Numbered from the stretch's first letter, positions 35,709-45,757 are shown. The stretch is DNA of 64,000 nt from CAWDMW01 sp963803575 (GCA_963803575.1 CAWDMW010000002.1:682001-746000); one strand, 5' to 3'. Notes: a model not told the origin generated them from the letters alone. Made by a program: numbers and translations.

Positions 35709-35738
35709 CAAAAAAAATCCCTCTTTATGTGAGGGATT
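35709..35738 (-). terminator. Intrinsic terminator overlapping a gene end
   Basis: On the minus strand ATCCCTC and GAGGGAT pair around a seven-base loop and are followed by eight T. The stem covers the last codons and the stop of the 123-residue gene, an economical layout. Confidence 0.75.
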
Positions 35739-36096
35739 GTAGGTTATCGCGGATGTATTTGTTGAAATACACTATTTCTTCTTTATTGAAATCGTTTCTG
35801 CTTTTTGTTGTTATTGTGTCAGACAACCCGCTCATAGCGATTAAGTTATCCGAAGTATCTAAGAGCATGGCGATCACTTCGTTATTGTTCGATAAAATTA
35901 AAAAGCGTTGTTTTCCGATTTTATCATTATCTTCAATGGCTGCCAGTATAGTTGATGATCCAACTGTAACATATGCGCCAAACATAAAAAGTGCTGGCCA
36001 TTTTTTGTTGTTCTGTGCAAGAACATGGAAACTTGTGAAAAAACAAAGTCCCGCTACAAAGTTCAGTGCATAGAAACGATAACTTCTAATGTTCAT
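35725..36096 (-). CDS. Small membrane protein of unknown function
   Basis: This is 123 residues. Two hydrophobic segments, FYALNFVAGLCFFTSFHVLA and WPALFMFGAYVTVGSSTILAAI, are followed by a soluble ~70-residue part (KIGKQRFLILSNNNEVIAMLLDTSDNLIAMSGLSDTIT). The tail probably faces the cytoplasm. Its end coincides with a clean terminator, which supports it being expressed. It is more AT-rich than its neighbours. No family is recognised. Confidence 0.6.
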   Translation of the reverse strand: MNIRSYRFYALNFVAGLCFFTSFHVLAQNNKKWPALFMFGAYVTVGSSTILAAIEDNDKIGKQRFLILSNNNEVIAMLLDTSDNLIAMSGLSDTITTKSRNDFNKEEIVYFNKYIRDNLQSLT

Positions 36097-36273
36097 GTTG
36101 AAAAAAGAATACTTTTAGTATTCTGATAAATATCAGCCGTGCCAATATTGAGGTATCGAAAGTGCGTAAGCACGTTGCAGGTCAATATTAAACACACTGA
36201 TTGATTCGTTGCAGGATACCATTTGGCAGTATAAAATGCAACGCTTTCGATCAGCAATATGGTATAATGTTTT

Positions 36274-36597
36274 ATGAATGAAGGTGGATGGATTGTGGCG
36301 CTTTGGGCAGCTATGGTGCCTTTGGTGGTGATGGTGCTGTTATTTGTACCACCGTATGCAGGTGCAGTAGGAACGCTCTATATGGTGCATGGTGATGCAG
36401 TGGATGATATATGGGGGAAAGTGTCGGTTGTCTTCAAAGGCGTGCGCCAGCTATACGATTATTGGGAACAGACAGAAGAAGCCAGCTTTTACGAATTTTT
36501 TCTACCTACCTTTGCCCCGTTTATTGGTGGAATATTAGTGAGTCTGCTTGGGGTACGATGGTTTTTTCGCTATGTGCGTAGTGTGTTCTCTTTGTAG
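36274..36597 (+). CDS. Small two-helix membrane protein of unknown function
   Basis: This is 107 residues with an N-terminal helix (WIVALWAAMVPLVVMVLLFVPPYAGAVG), a charged middle (KVSVVFKGVRQLYDYWEQTEEASFYEFF) and a C-terminal helix (FAPFIGGILVSLLGVRWFF). It converges with xseA, the stops being six bases apart. There is no strong ribosome site and no recognised family. Confidence 0.55.
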   Translation: MNEGGWIVALWAAMVPLVVMVLLFVPPYAGAVGTLYMVHGDAVDDIWGKVSVVFKGVRQLYDYWEQTEEASFYEFFLPTFAPFIGGILVSLLGVRWFFRYVRSVFSL

Positions 36598-36602
36598 GCT
36601 AT

Positions 36603-38189
36603 CTATAACCCATCAAATAATCCGGGCTGAGGTGCGGTCGTGTTTTTGCGTTTGGATGATGGCTTTACAGGCGCTAAGGCATCGCAAGGCAGTGAATCGG
36701 TACGTGTCATGTTAAGATGCCCGTCATGGAAATGTACAGTGACAGGCGTATCTTTAACCGTGTGAACAGAGTCTATGAGTGTGTTATTAGGGTTTGTCAC
36801 ATAAGCAAACCCACGCTGTAAGATACGTTTGTGACTGAGTGCATCCAGCATCCGGCTTAACCCCTGCAGTGATGTCGTTAAGTGATGAATACGATGCTGG
36901 CATTGCTGCATTAAGCGGCTATGTTTTTCTTCAAGCTGGCTCTGATGCGCATTGATGTGTCGCAAGAGTGGATCACCTGTGAGTCGCGTATTAACCTGCT
37001 CCAGCCGTTGGTGCTGATAGCGTATCGCAAGCAATATGCGCTGTTGAAGTGGGGCGCTAATATGGCTCAGTCGTTGGCTATGCATATGTAAGGTGCGTTG
37101 TAATTGAGTAGGCGATAACGCATCCTGTATGTGCGATAGCTTAATATGGTGCAGATTCATAATACGCTGCACCGCGTTTTCCAGCCGTTCTGCCCATTCA
37201 TCACTACGTTGGGTTTGCATGTCCAATGTTATTTCCGGACTGGTCAGGCCGCGTGCCAGTTGTGTGACATGCTGGTGTTGGTGTTCCAGCAGACGCAGGA
37301 TAGTATGGTTTAGTCTCTGTTCATATTCTTTCAGGGTATAGAGCATGTCAGCCAGCACCGGCACGGCCATTTCTGCTGCAGCGGTTGGTGTAGGGGCACG
37401 CCGGCTGGAAGCGTAGTCAATCAGAGTAGTGTCTGTTTCATGCCCCACTGCAGAAATCAGCGGAATCTGTGACGCGGCTGCAGCACGTACGACATTTTCT
37501 TCGTTAAAGCACCATAAATCTTCCATGGAACCGCCACCACGTGCCACGATTAACACATCTGGGCGAGGTGGAGTATAGATACCATCAAACCGGTTGAAGC
37601 CCTCAATGGCAGCACTAATGGAGACGTCTGCTCCTTTCCCTTGCACGGCAACCGGCCAGACCAGCACATGCGTTGGAAAACGATCCTGTAAACGGTGCAA
37701 AATGTCGCGTATCACGGCACCTGTCGGCGAAGTGATGACGCCAATAGTACGGGGCAGGAATGGCAAAGGCTGTTTGCGCTGCGGTGCGAATAACCCTTCC
37801 CGCATCAGTTGCGCCTTGCGTTTCTCCAGCAACGCCATCAGCGCGCCAATGCCAGCGGGTTCCATCTGTTCGATAATGATTTGGTAGTTGGAACGTCCGG
37901 GGTAGGATGACATACGGCCAGTGCATATCACTTCCATGCCATTTTCTGGTGCAACAGCCAGTTTCAATGCCACACCTTTCCAGCAGACACCATTAATCAC
38001 CGCGCGGTCATCTTTGAGATCCATATAATAATGACCGGACGCGGCACGTTTGACGCCTGACAGTTCTGCCCGTACCCTAACCCGTCCAAAACCAGTCTCG
38101 ATGGTCTGTTTAATAGCTCCTGCCAGTTCGGATACTGTGTATTCCGGCTGGTTATGGGTGGCGGGAAGGGGGGAATCAGAGCTTGTCAT
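36603..38189 (-). CDS. xseA: Exodeoxyribonuclease VII large subunit
   Basis: This is 528 residues. The N-terminal OB-fold begins EYTVSELAGAIKQTIETGFGRVRVRAELSG. The catalytic region has FLPRTIGVITSPTGAVIRDILHRLQDRFP, PDVLIVARGGGSMEDLWCFNEENVVRAAAASQIPLISAVGHETD and RAPTPTAAAEMAVP. A long His/Gln-rich coiled coil and a C-terminal GFAYVTNPN segment follow. With XseB it degrades single-stranded DNA from both ends. xseB is not nearby. Confidence 0.93.
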   Translation of the reverse strand: MTSSDSPLPATHNQPEYTVSELAGAIKQTIETGFGRVRVRAELSGVKRAASGHYYMDLKDDRAVINGVCWKGVALKLAVAPENGMEVICTGRMSSYPGRSNYQIIIEQMEPAGIGALMALLEKRKAQLMREGLFAPQRKQPLPFLPRTIGVITSPTGAVIRDILHRLQDRFPTHVLVWPVAVQGKGADVSISAAIEGFNRFDGIYTPPRPDVLIVARGGGSMEDLWCFNEENVVRAAAASQIPLISAVGHETDTTLIDYASSRRAPTPTAAAEMAVPVLADMLYTLKEYEQRLNHTILRLLEHQHQHVTQLARGLTSPEITLDMQTQRSDEWAERLENAVQRIMNLHHIKLSHIQDALSPTQLQRTLHMHSQRLSHISAPLQQRILLAIRYQHQRLEQVNTRLTGDPLLRHINAHQSQLEEKHSRLMQQCQHRIHHLTTSLQGLSRMLDALSHKRILQRGFAYVTNPNNTLIDSVHTVKDTPVTVHFHDGHLNMTRTDSLPCDALAPVKPSSKRKNTTAPQPGLFDGL

Positions 38190-38247
38190 CAGCTTGTTGT
38201 ATCGGGTATGAAGAGGGCAGGCAAACAGAAAAAGCGGAGTAGTTTAC

Positions 38248-39534
38248 ATGACACAGACCATTTTAGTGATTGGTGGTGGCGGACGGGAACATGCCATGGT
38301 TCGTGCCCTGAAGCGTTCTTCGCAATGTGGTGAACTATTTTGCTCACCCGGCAATGGTGGGATTGCACAGGATGCAACATGTGTGTCACTGGATTCTCAT
38401 GCAAGCATTATGGCCTTTTGCCAGAAACAGCAGGTGGATCTGGTGATTATTGGCCCTGAACAGCCATTGATTGATGGTTTAAGTGATGCATTGCGTGAAA
38501 AAGGTGTGGCAACGTTTGCCCCTTCACAAGCTGCCGCACAGGTGGAGGCATCCAAGACATTCACTAAAAGCATTTGTGATGAGGCAGGCATCCCTACTGC
38601 TTCGTATCGTGCTTTCACGCATTACGAGGAGGCACGTGAGTATCTGCAACAACACGCTATGCCAGTCGTCATTAAAGCAGACGGACTGGCTGCTGGAAAA
38701 GGGGTGGTGATTGCTCAGCATACCGAAGAAGCCTTGTCGGTTGCTAAACAGATGCTGGATGGCCGCTTCGGTGATGCTAGCCGTACCATTGTTATTGAAG
38801 AATATCTGCAAGGGGAAGAGTTAAGCTTCTTTGCGTTGTGTGACGGTAAGCAGGCTGTAGCGTTTGGGTCTGCACAGGATCATAAAACAGCGTATGATGG
38901 TGATACGGGGCCTAACACGGGGGGGATGGGAACTTATTCTCCGGCACCTGTTATGACGGATGCTTTAGAGCAGCGCATTATGCAGGAAATTGTGCAACCA
39001 GCATTGGCCGAGCTTGCAAAGCGTGGAACACCTTACCAGGGGATATTATTTGTCGGGCTGATGATTCATGATAGTGCGCCAACACTCATTGAGTTTAATG
39101 CGCGTTTTGGTGATCCGGAAACGCAAGTGATTTTGTCGCGTTTGCAGGATGACTTTGTTACATTATGTTTACATGCTGCAAACGGTGCATTGCCCAAAGT
39201 GCCGGTGCGTTTTTCGGATGAAGCAGCGTTATGTGTAGTGATGGCGTCAAACGGTTATCCCGGTGCGTATGAGAAAGGATCTGTGATAAACCATCTGGAT
39301 AACGCCGCTGGTTTGGATAACACCACTATTTATCATGCGGGTACCACCAGAGAAGACGGGCAATGGATTGCCAATGGTGGGCGTGTGTTAGGTGTAACAG
39401 CAACCGCGCCTACGGTAGCGCAGGCACAAAAACGGGCTTACGCAGCTATAGATACGATAGATTGGCCGCAAGGGTTCTGTCGTCGTGATATTGGATGGCG
39501 TGCGTTAGAACACGAGAAACGGCACCGCTTGTAA
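38248..39534 (+). CDS. purD: Phosphoribosylamine-glycine ligase
   Basis: This is 428 residues of the ATP-grasp family. Blocks include ILVIGGGGREHAMVRALKRS, IGPEQPLIDGLSDALRE, VIKADGLAAGKGVVIA, DHKTAYDGDTGPNTGGMGTYSPAP, GILFVGLMI and EFNARFGDPETQVILSRL. It makes glycinamide ribonucleotide, the second step of purine synthesis. It is divergent from xseA. The purE and purK genes lie about 18 kb away on the other strand. Confidence 0.95.
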   Translation: MTQTILVIGGGGREHAMVRALKRSSQCGELFCSPGNGGIAQDATCVSLDSHASIMAFCQKQQVDLVIIGPEQPLIDGLSDALREKGVATFAPSQAAAQVEASKTFTKSICDEAGIPTASYRAFTHYEEAREYLQQHAMPVVIKADGLAAGKGVVIAQHTEEALSVAKQMLDGRFGDASRTIVIEEYLQGEELSFFALCDGKQAVAFGSAQDHKTAYDGDTGPNTGGMGTYSPAPVMTDALEQRIMQEIVQPALAELAKRGTPYQGILFVGLMIHDSAPTLIEFNARFGDPETQVILSRLQDDFVTLCLHAANGALPKVPVRFSDEAALCVVMASNGYPGAYEKGSVINHLDNAAGLDNTTIYHAGTTREDGQWIANGGRVLGVTATAPTVAQAQKRAYAAIDTIDWPQGFCRRDIGWRALEHEKRHRL

Positions 39535-39545
39535 TATAAAAACTA

Positions 39546-42500
39546 CTACGAATGTGAGTGCTGTGTTCCCCGTGTACTCCATGAACGCAGCATCACGTAA
39601 AATACCGGCGTTAAAAATAGTCCAAAGAAGGTAACGCCTAACATACCAGAAAACACCGCAATGCCCATGGCAGAGCGCATTTCTGCTCCGGCACCCGTTG
39701 CCAGTGCCAGCGGTAACACGCCCATGATGAAGGCAAATGATGTCATTAAGATGGGGCGCAATCGCAGCCGACACGCTTCAATCGCAGCCTCAATAACGCT
39801 CATTCCCTGCTGTTCCAGTGTGTGAGCAAACTCGACTATCAAAATAGCATTCTTGGTGGCCAGCCCCATCAATACGAATAAACTGATTTGGGTAAAGATG
39901 TTATTGTCTCCACCTGTTAGATATACGCCGATTAACGCGGATAACATACTCATGGGGACAATCAGGATGATCGCGAGTGGCAAGACCAGACTTTCATATT
40001 GTGCCGCTAGCACCAGAAACACCAGAAACAGTACAAGTGGAATGACATACATGGTAGTATCACCTGCTAAAATCTGCTGGTAAGTTAGGTCTGTCCATTC
40101 AAATTGCATTCCATTGGGTAGGGTCTCATCTAAAATGGTGGTGATGGCTGCCTGTGCTTCTCCGGATGAATAGCCCGGTGCTGCATTGCCGTTCAGATCT
40201 GCAGCGCGAAATGCATTATAACGTCCGGCAGATTCAGGGCCAAACGTTTCGCTGACCTGAACCACGGAACCAAGCGGAATCATCTCTTCATCACGATTGC
40301 GTACCTTAAGCCGTAAAATGTCATTTGGCGCATCACGAAACTGTTTTTGTGCCTGTGCAATCACTTGATAGGTGCGTCCAAAACGGTTGAAATCATTGAT
40401 ATACATCGAACCAAGATAAATCTGCATGGTGGTAAATACATCTTCCAGATTCAGCCCTAATTGCTTGGCGCGGGTGCGGTCTACTTCCACGTAGAGCTGT
40501 GGTACATTGATTTTATAGCTGGAAAATGACCCTACAATCTCCGGTGCTTCCTGCGCTTTTTTGGATACCTCATTTAGTGCGGTGTTTAAGGCTTTATACC
40601 CTGCATCGCTACGATCCTGTATTTGCAGCTTAAATCCTCCGACTGTGCCAAGGCCGCGAACAGGTGGGGGCGGGAAGATGGCGATAAAGGCTTCTTCAAT
40701 ACGGTTATACTGTCCTTGTAACTGCTCTGAAATGGCAAAACCGGAAAGTGATGCGTCGCTGCGATTGCTGAAATCATCCAGTGTTACAAAGACAATACCT
40801 GCACTTGCACTGTTAGTGAACCCGTTAATAGATAACCCTGGAAATGCAACCGCTCCTACCACACCCGGTGTTTCCAGGGCAATATCGGACATTTCACGTA
40901 TCACTTCTTCTGTACGCTCAAGTGTTGCACCGTCCGGCAATTGGGCAAAGCTGATGAGATACTGTTTATCCTGCGTTGGAACAAACCCTGATGGTACCGC
41001 TTTGAACATGCCATACGTGGCAACCAACAATGCGGCATATAACACCATCATTTTCCCACGATGACGAATGCTCCCTGTGACAGCACGACCATATCCGCCG
41101 GATGCGCGATGGAAGAAGCGGTTAAACATGTCAAAGAATCGACCAAAGACGCGGTTCATCCCACGTGTCAGTACATCATCAGCTTCACCTTGTGGTTTGA
41201 GCAATAAGCGAGCCAAGGCAGGGCTAAGGGTGAGAGAATTAAACGAAGAAATCACTGTAGAAATAGCAATAGTCAGTGCAAATTGTCGGTAGAATTGTCC
41301 GGTCAGGCCGCTAATAAATGCGATAGGAACAAACACGGCTACCAACACCAGTGTGGTGGCGATGACGGGGCCTACCACTTCTTTCATGGCTTTGATGGTT
41401 GCCGCCTGTGGATCAAGTCCTTCTTCGATATTACGTTCCACGTTTTCCACCACGATAATGGCGTCATCGACTACGATCCCAATGGCTAAAATTAAGCCAA
41501 ATAAACTCAGCACGTTGATGGAAAACCCAAAAGCGAGCATCAGGGCAAAGGTGCCGACAATAGAAACCGGAACCGCTGCAAGTGGAATAACGGCTGCACG
41601 CCAGCGTTGCAAAAAGACGATGACGACTACCACAACCAGCGCCACCGCTTCCAGCAAGGTCGTGATAACGGATTTAATGGAATCACGCACAAACACTGTT
41701 GGGTCATACACAACGCTGTAATCCAGCCCTTGCGGGAAATTCTCTTTGAGCCTTTCCATATTGTCACGCACGTTGGCAGAAATATCCAGCGCGTTGGCTC
41801 CCGGAGCGGCAAAAATGGGAATAGCAACGGCGTTTTTATTGTTCAGCATGGAACGTAGCGCATATTCTGATGCACCCATTTCAATGCTGGCAACATCACT
41901 CAGACGTGTGACTTGCCCTCCAGATGCCGTTTGTACAATGATACGTTCAAATTCAGCCGGACTCTCTAACCTACCTTGCGTGTTAACAGGCAATTGCAAA
42001 TCGACAATATCCGCATAAGGCGCGCCGCCAATAACACCAGCCGCTACCTGTATGTTTTGTTCACGAATGGCCGCCACCACATCGCTGGCCATGAGGTTGC
42101 GTTCAGCAAGCTTATCCGGGTTTAGCCAGATACGCATCGCATAGTCACCCGCACCAAACATGCGCACCTGTCCAACTCCTTTAATTTTGGCCAGCTCATC
42201 TTTCACATTTAACACACCATAATTTCGTAAATACAGCATATCATAGCGTTCATCTGGCGAGGTCAGGTGTACGACCATGGTTAAGTCAGGGGAACTTTTC
42301 ACGGTGGTCACGCCCAACTGGCGTGTGACTTCGGGTAAGCGGGGAAGTGCCTGATTAATACGGTTCTGCACTAACTGTTGCGCCAGATCTGGATCAGTGC
42401 CAATTTCAAAAGTGACGGTAAGTGTCATGGTTCCGTCAGCGGTTGATTGAGAATACATATAGATCATATTCTCTACCCCGTTTACTTGCTCTTCCAGCGG

Positions 42501-42695
42501 GGTGGCAACGGTTTCGGCAATCACTTTTGGGTTTGCGCCCGGAAATTGTGCTCTGACCACCACGGAAGGCGGCGATACTTCCGGATACTCCGACACAGGC
42601 AGTTGAAATATGGCGATTAATCCTGCCAGAAAAATAACCACTGACAAGGCAGCAGCGAAAATAGGGCGATTAATGAAGAATGCTGAAAAATTCAT
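39546..42695 (-). CDS. acrB: RND multidrug efflux transporter (AcrB/HAE1 family)
   Basis: This is 1049 residues, the usual size. It begins NFSAFFINRPIFAAALSVVIFLAGLIAIFQLPVSEYPEVSPP and has twelve membrane helices. The adjacent Asp pair for proton relay is in GIVVDDAIIVVENVERN, and the docking and pore domains are complete. It expels hydrophobic compounds with a periplasmic adaptor and an outer-membrane TolC protein. It is the last gene of the tetR-acrA-OYE-acrB run. No tolC is present in the window. Confidence 0.9.
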   Translation of the reverse strand: MNFSAFFINRPIFAAALSVVIFLAGLIAIFQLPVSEYPEVSPPSVVVRAQFPGANPKVIAETVATPLEEQVNGVENMIYMYSQSTADGTMTLTVTFEIGTDPDLAQQLVQNRINQALPRLPEVTRQLGVTTVKSSPDLTMVVHLTSPDERYDMLYLRNYGVLNVKDELAKIKGVGQVRMFGAGDYAMRIWLNPDKLAERNLMASDVVAAIREQNIQVAAGVIGGAPYADIVDLQLPVNTQGRLESPAEFERIIVQTASGGQVTRLSDVASIEMGASEYALRSMLNNKNAVAIPIFAAPGANALDISANVRDNMERLKENFPQGLDYSVVYDPTVFVRDSIKSVITTLLEAVALVVVVVIVFLQRWRAAVIPLAAVPVSIVGTFALMLAFGFSINVLSLFGLILAIGIVVDDAIIVVENVERNIEEGLDPQAATIKAMKEVVGPVIATTLVLVAVFVPIAFISGLTGQFYRQFALTIAISTVISSFNSLTLSPALARLLLKPQGEADDVLTRGMNRVFGRFFDMFNRFFHRASGGYGRAVTGSIRHRGKMMVLYAALLVATYGMFKAVPSGFVPTQDKQYLISFAQLPDGATLERTEEVIREMSDIALETPGVVGAVAFPGLSINGFTNSASAGIVFVTLDDFSNRSDASLSGFAISEQLQGQYNRIEEAFIAIFPPPPVRGLGTVGGFKLQIQDRSDAGYKALNTALNEVSKKAQEAPEIVGSFSSYKINVPQLYVEVDRTRAKQLGLNLEDVFTTMQIYLGSMYINDFNRFGRTYQVIAQAQKQFRDAPNDILRLKVRNRDEEMIPLGSVVQVSETFGPESAGRYNAFRAADLNGNAAPGYSSGEAQAAITTILDETLPNGMQFEWTDLTYQQILAGDTTMYVIPLVLFLVFLVLAAQYESLVLPLAIILIVPMSMLSALIGVYLTGGDNNIFTQISLFVLMGLATKNAILIVEFAHTLEQQGMSVIEAAIEACRLRLRPILMTSFAFIMGVLPLALATGAGAEMRSAMGIAVFSGMLGVTFFGLFLTPVFYVMLRSWSTRGTQHSHS

Positions 42696-42740
42696 GTATG
42701 TGGCCTGTTAGCTTTGTCAGCACATTATGATGTACTATGG

Positions 42741-43829
42741 TTAAGCAGCTTGTTGTTCGTCCAAAAACGGATAATCCGTATAGCCATGGTGATCACCGCC
42801 ATAGAAGGTTTCCTGATCCGGTGTGATGAGTGAAGCATCTTTTGCAAATCGTCTGGGTAAATCAGGGTTTGCAATAAATGGGCGTCCATACGCAATGGCA
42901 TCTGCATGACCGGATGCGATAGCTGTTTCGCCCGTATCACGAGTAAAGCCACCATTAGCAATATAGGTGCCACGCCATTGTTGACGTAACTGCTTTAGGA
43001 TGTCACGCTCAGCTTCCGTTGTTTCAAGGCCGGGAAATTCTTCTACCATATGCAGGTAAGCAAGCTGGTAGCGGTTTAGGTTCTGTATCACGGTGGAGAA
43101 TGTTTCTAATGGGTTGCTATCCCCCATATCATTGAACTGGCCAAGGGGAGAAAGGCGGATGCCTACACACCCTGCATCAAACACCTCCAGCACCGCTTCA
43201 ATGACTTCGGTGAGGAAACGACTTCGCGCAGTAGCGTCACCCCCATATGCATCGGTTCGCTGATTGCTGCTATCTTGCAAAAACTGATCTATGAGATAGC
43301 CATTAGCGGCATGAATTTCTACCCCGTCACATCCAGCATTTTTGGCACATTGTGCTGCATGTCGGTAGTCATTTACTGTTTGTTTGATTTGTTCAACAGA
43401 TAGCGCTATCGGTTCAGAGACGTCGGTTAATCCTTCCTGCGTATAGGTTTGGGCATTGGCGCGAATGGATGAAGGCGCAACAGGAACAGCACCTTCAGGT
43501 AGCAATGATGTGTGTGAAATTCTCCCCACATGCCATAGCTGCATGAAAAAGACGCTATCTTGCTCATGCACTGCCTGCGTAATGTTGCGCCACGCCGCTA
43601 TGTGCGATGGCTCATAGATACCCGGGGTATCAATGTACCCTTTTCCTATAGCACTAATCTGCGTGGCCTCAGAGATGATGAGTCCGGCTGTACTTCGCTG
43701 GCGATAATACGTTGTGGATATATCCGCAGGCGTGCCATCTTTAGACGCACGATTTCGGGTTAACGGCGCCATGAGTACGCGGTTTTTTAATGTGTGATTG
43801 CCGATGGTAAGTGGTGTGAGTAAATGCAT
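42741..43829 (-). CDS. Old Yellow Enzyme / NemA-like NADH:flavin oxidoreductase
   Basis: This is a 362-residue FMN-dependent ene-reductase. Family motifs are PLTRNRASKDGTPADISTTYYRQRS, GLIISEAT, the substrate-binding HAANGYLIDQFLQDSSNQRTDAYGG and the C-terminal IANGGFTRDTGETAI with AYGRPFIANPDLPRR. These enzymes reduce activated alkenes, quinones and nitro compounds. I chose the ATG at 43829, one base after the acrA stop, with AGGAACA upstream inside acrA. Its place between the adaptor and pump genes is unusual and suggests a shared response to electrophiles. Confidence 0.88.
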   Translation of the reverse strand: MHLLTPLTIGNHTLKNRVLMAPLTRNRASKDGTPADISTTYYRQRSTAGLIISEATQISAIGKGYIDTPGIYEPSHIAAWRNITQAVHEQDSVFFMQLWHVGRISHTSLLPEGAVPVAPSSIRANAQTYTQEGLTDVSEPIALSVEQIKQTVNDYRHAAQCAKNAGCDGVEIHAANGYLIDQFLQDSSNQRTDAYGGDATARSRFLTEVIEAVLEVFDAGCVGIRLSPLGQFNDMGDSNPLETFSTVIQNLNRYQLAYLHMVEEFPGLETTEAERDILKQLRQQWRGTYIANGGFTRDTGETAIASGHADAIAYGRPFIANPDLPRRFAKDASLITPDQETFYGGDHHGYTDYPFLDEQQAA

Positions 43830-43830
43830 A

Positions 43831-45012
43831 TTAGCTATGTTCCTGTGGTTTTGATGTAATGGGTTGCACCTGCATACCCGGTTGCACGCGTTGCAAGCTG
43901 TTGACCATGACCTGATCGCCGTCATTCAACCCTGAAATAACTTCACGCATAGCATCTATAGAACGACCCAAGCGTATTTCACGGTAGGCAACTTTATTAT
44001 CATCTCCAATGACATACACATATTTTTTATCCTGATCGGTACTGACCGCCTTATCTTCCACCAGTAGCATAGACTCCTCAGTTGCAGCACCAAGACTAAC
44101 TGTAGCAAACATGCCTGCAATCAGCGCGCCATCTGTATTATAAATAATGGCACGCGCACGAATTGTTCCTGTACGGGGGTCAAGCCGGTTGTCAAAAGAA
44201 TCAATGACACCATCATATAACACGCTGTCATCCTGCGCTAAATGTAGTTTAACCGGCATATTCTTAACCCCTACATGTTGACGACGCATCATTCGCACGT
44301 AGGTTTGCTCATCAACGTCAAAGTCGGCATAGAGTGTATCATGTGCAACAATCGTGGTTAGTACTGGAGCGTTAGACCCTATAGAAACCAGATTGCCTTC
44401 AGTCAATTCTGCGCGACTAACTTTTCCTGATACGGGTGCGGTGATATGGGAAAACTCGACATCCAGTTTTGCGCGTTCCAGACGCGCCTGCGCTGCTTTC
44501 ACGTTGGCTTGTGCGGTTTTGTACGTGTTGTTTTGCATATCATAGCGACTTTTGGTGACAATATTTTTTTCCACCAGTTTTTCTGCGCGGTGTAGCTCAG
44601 CTTTTGCCAGCCCCACTTGAGAGTTAGCGGAGTCCAGTGCCGCTTTAGCGCTTTGTAACTCTGCTTCGTAAGGGCGCGGGTCAATCTCAAACAAGGATGC
44701 GCCTTTCTTTACCTGTGCTCCCTCTTCAAACAATATTTTGGTAATCACGCCAGACACTTGCGGACGGATGTCTACGCGATCTACTGCTTGCAATCGTCCT
44801 GAAAAATCATGCCAAACCCTTACCGGCTCCTGACGAACCACCATAATCTCTACTTCCGGCGCTGATGGCTGTTGCTGTTTTTCCTCGGATGCGGTTGCGT
44901 CTCCACTTAGGTAAGCCATTCCTCCACCTGCAAGTATGAGTCCTACGAGTACTGAGCCTATCAGCATGTAATGACGGGAAGGTTTATCTGGGGTATTGGT
45001 AGGAATATTCAT
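43831..45012 (-). CDS. acrA: RND efflux periplasmic adaptor (AcrA/MexA family)
   Basis: This is about 393 residues from the ATG at 45012 (the frame is open 18 codons further upstream). An N-terminal anchor helix (YMLIGSVLVGLILAGGGMAYLSG) is followed by the lipoyl halves (RVDIRPQVSGVITKILFEEGAQVKKGASLFEIDP and FSHITAPVSGKVSRAELTEGNLV) around a coiled-coil hairpin, then the beta-barrel and membrane-proximal domains. It links AcrB to the outer-membrane channel. There is no lipobox Cys. A palindrome (45046-45059) lies just upstream. Confidence 0.9.
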   Translation of the reverse strand: MNIPTNTPDKPSRHYMLIGSVLVGLILAGGGMAYLSGDATASEEKQQQPSAPEVEIMVVRQEPVRVWHDFSGRLQAVDRVDIRPQVSGVITKILFEEGAQVKKGASLFEIDPRPYEAELQSAKAALDSANSQVGLAKAELHRAEKLVEKNIVTKSRYDMQNNTYKTAQANVKAAQARLERAKLDVEFSHITAPVSGKVSRAELTEGNLVSIGSNAPVLTTIVAHDTLYADFDVDEQTYVRMMRRQHVGVKNMPVKLHLAQDDSVLYDGVIDSFDNRLDPRTGTIRARAIIYNTDGALIAGMFATVSLGAATEESMLLVEDKAVSTDQDKKYVYVIGDDNKVAYREIRLGRSIDAMREVISGLNDGDQVMVNSLQRVQPGMQVQPITSKPQEHS

Positions 45013-45044
45013 AATGTGGTAATCCAATAATGTGTTCCTCGTAA

Positions 45045-45060
45045 CATACCGATTGGTATC
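45045..45060. promoter_or_regulatory. Candidate TetR-family operator upstream of acrA
   Basis: ATACCGATTGGTAT (45046-45059) has perfect 5-base half-sites around four bases. It lies between tetR and acrA, about 35 bases before the acrA start, and shares its half-sites with the palindrome before tetR. Confidence 0.65.
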
Positions 45061-45117
45061 TGTCACGTGTTATTGTGTTAAACTAGTATAATTAAGTGAA
45101 ATAATAGTGATGTATCA

Positions 45118-45744
45118 TTAGGATGACTCTGATTGTATCCCCAGCACATAGTGCAAGCCTTGTCGTAAGTCTGTTTTTACAATGCTAATATCCTGCATAA
45201 CACGTCCATAGAGCAGCACACCCTGAAGGTACTGATACATAATACGCGCCAGTTGCTGCGTATCACTTGCTGGCGTAATAAGTTTTGCTTCTTTCAATGC
45301 GCATATGAGTGCCACATAATAACAGATCATTTTTTGTGATAACATAGCCGAAGCCTCTCGTATAAGTACGTCATTATCTCCCTGAACACCAGACGTAAAG
45401 AAGGGGCAGCCCGACACAGCGGTATCATTTGCCGGGCTGCAGGCGTGTTGTTTTGCAATGATATACTGGATAAGGGCGTCAAGCTGTTGCAAGGGAGGTG
45501 AGGAAGGTGAGAAGATCGCATCCAGTTCGGGTTTGATTGTTTCCCAATAATGCAAGGAAGCCTCATAAAACAGGACTGCTTTACTATCAAAATAATGGTA
45601 AAAACATCCCTTTGTCACTCCGGCCTGATTGCAAATTTCAGCGACTCCCACATTGCTGTAGCTGCTCTGCCATATCAGGTTAATAGCTACATCCATAAGG
45701 GTAGTACGCTTGTCGCAGCTGGAAGATAATTCTTTTGTTTCCAT
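45118..45744 (-). CDS. TetR-family transcriptional regulator, NemR-like
   Basis: This is 208 residues. The N-terminal helix-turn-helix is VGVAEICNQAGVTKGCFYHYFDSK (about 33-55). The ligand domain contains AVSGCPFF with Cys113. Its context resembles the TISGC segment of E. coli NemR, whose cysteine senses electrophiles and hypochlorite. Other Cys are at 10, 38, 47 and 102. It is followed on the same strand by acrA, an OYE and acrB, and palindromes of the same type precede both tetR and acrA, so it probably represses itself and the pump operon. Confidence 0.82.
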   Translation of the reverse strand: METKELSSSCDKRTTLMDVAINLIWQSSYSNVGVAEICNQAGVTKGCFYHYFDSKAVLFYEASLHYWETIKPELDAIFSPSSPPLQQLDALIQYIIAKQHACSPANDTAVSGCPFFTSGVQGDNDVLIREASAMLSQKMICYYVALICALKEAKLITPASDTQQLARIMYQYLQGVLLYGRVMQDISIVKTDLRQGLHYVLGIQSESS

Positions 45745-45757
45745 TTGTTAAATGTAT

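Noticed and set aside
36123..36136. Palindrome CTGATAAATATCAG upstream of the 123-residue gene
   Set aside because: It is short, AT-rich and without a partner site or an identified regulator nearby; probably chance.
40561..41064. Plus-strand open frame of 167 codons opposite acrB
   Set aside because: It is a long antisense shadow of the transporter gene; residues are low-complexity Ser/Pro/Thr and there is no start signal.
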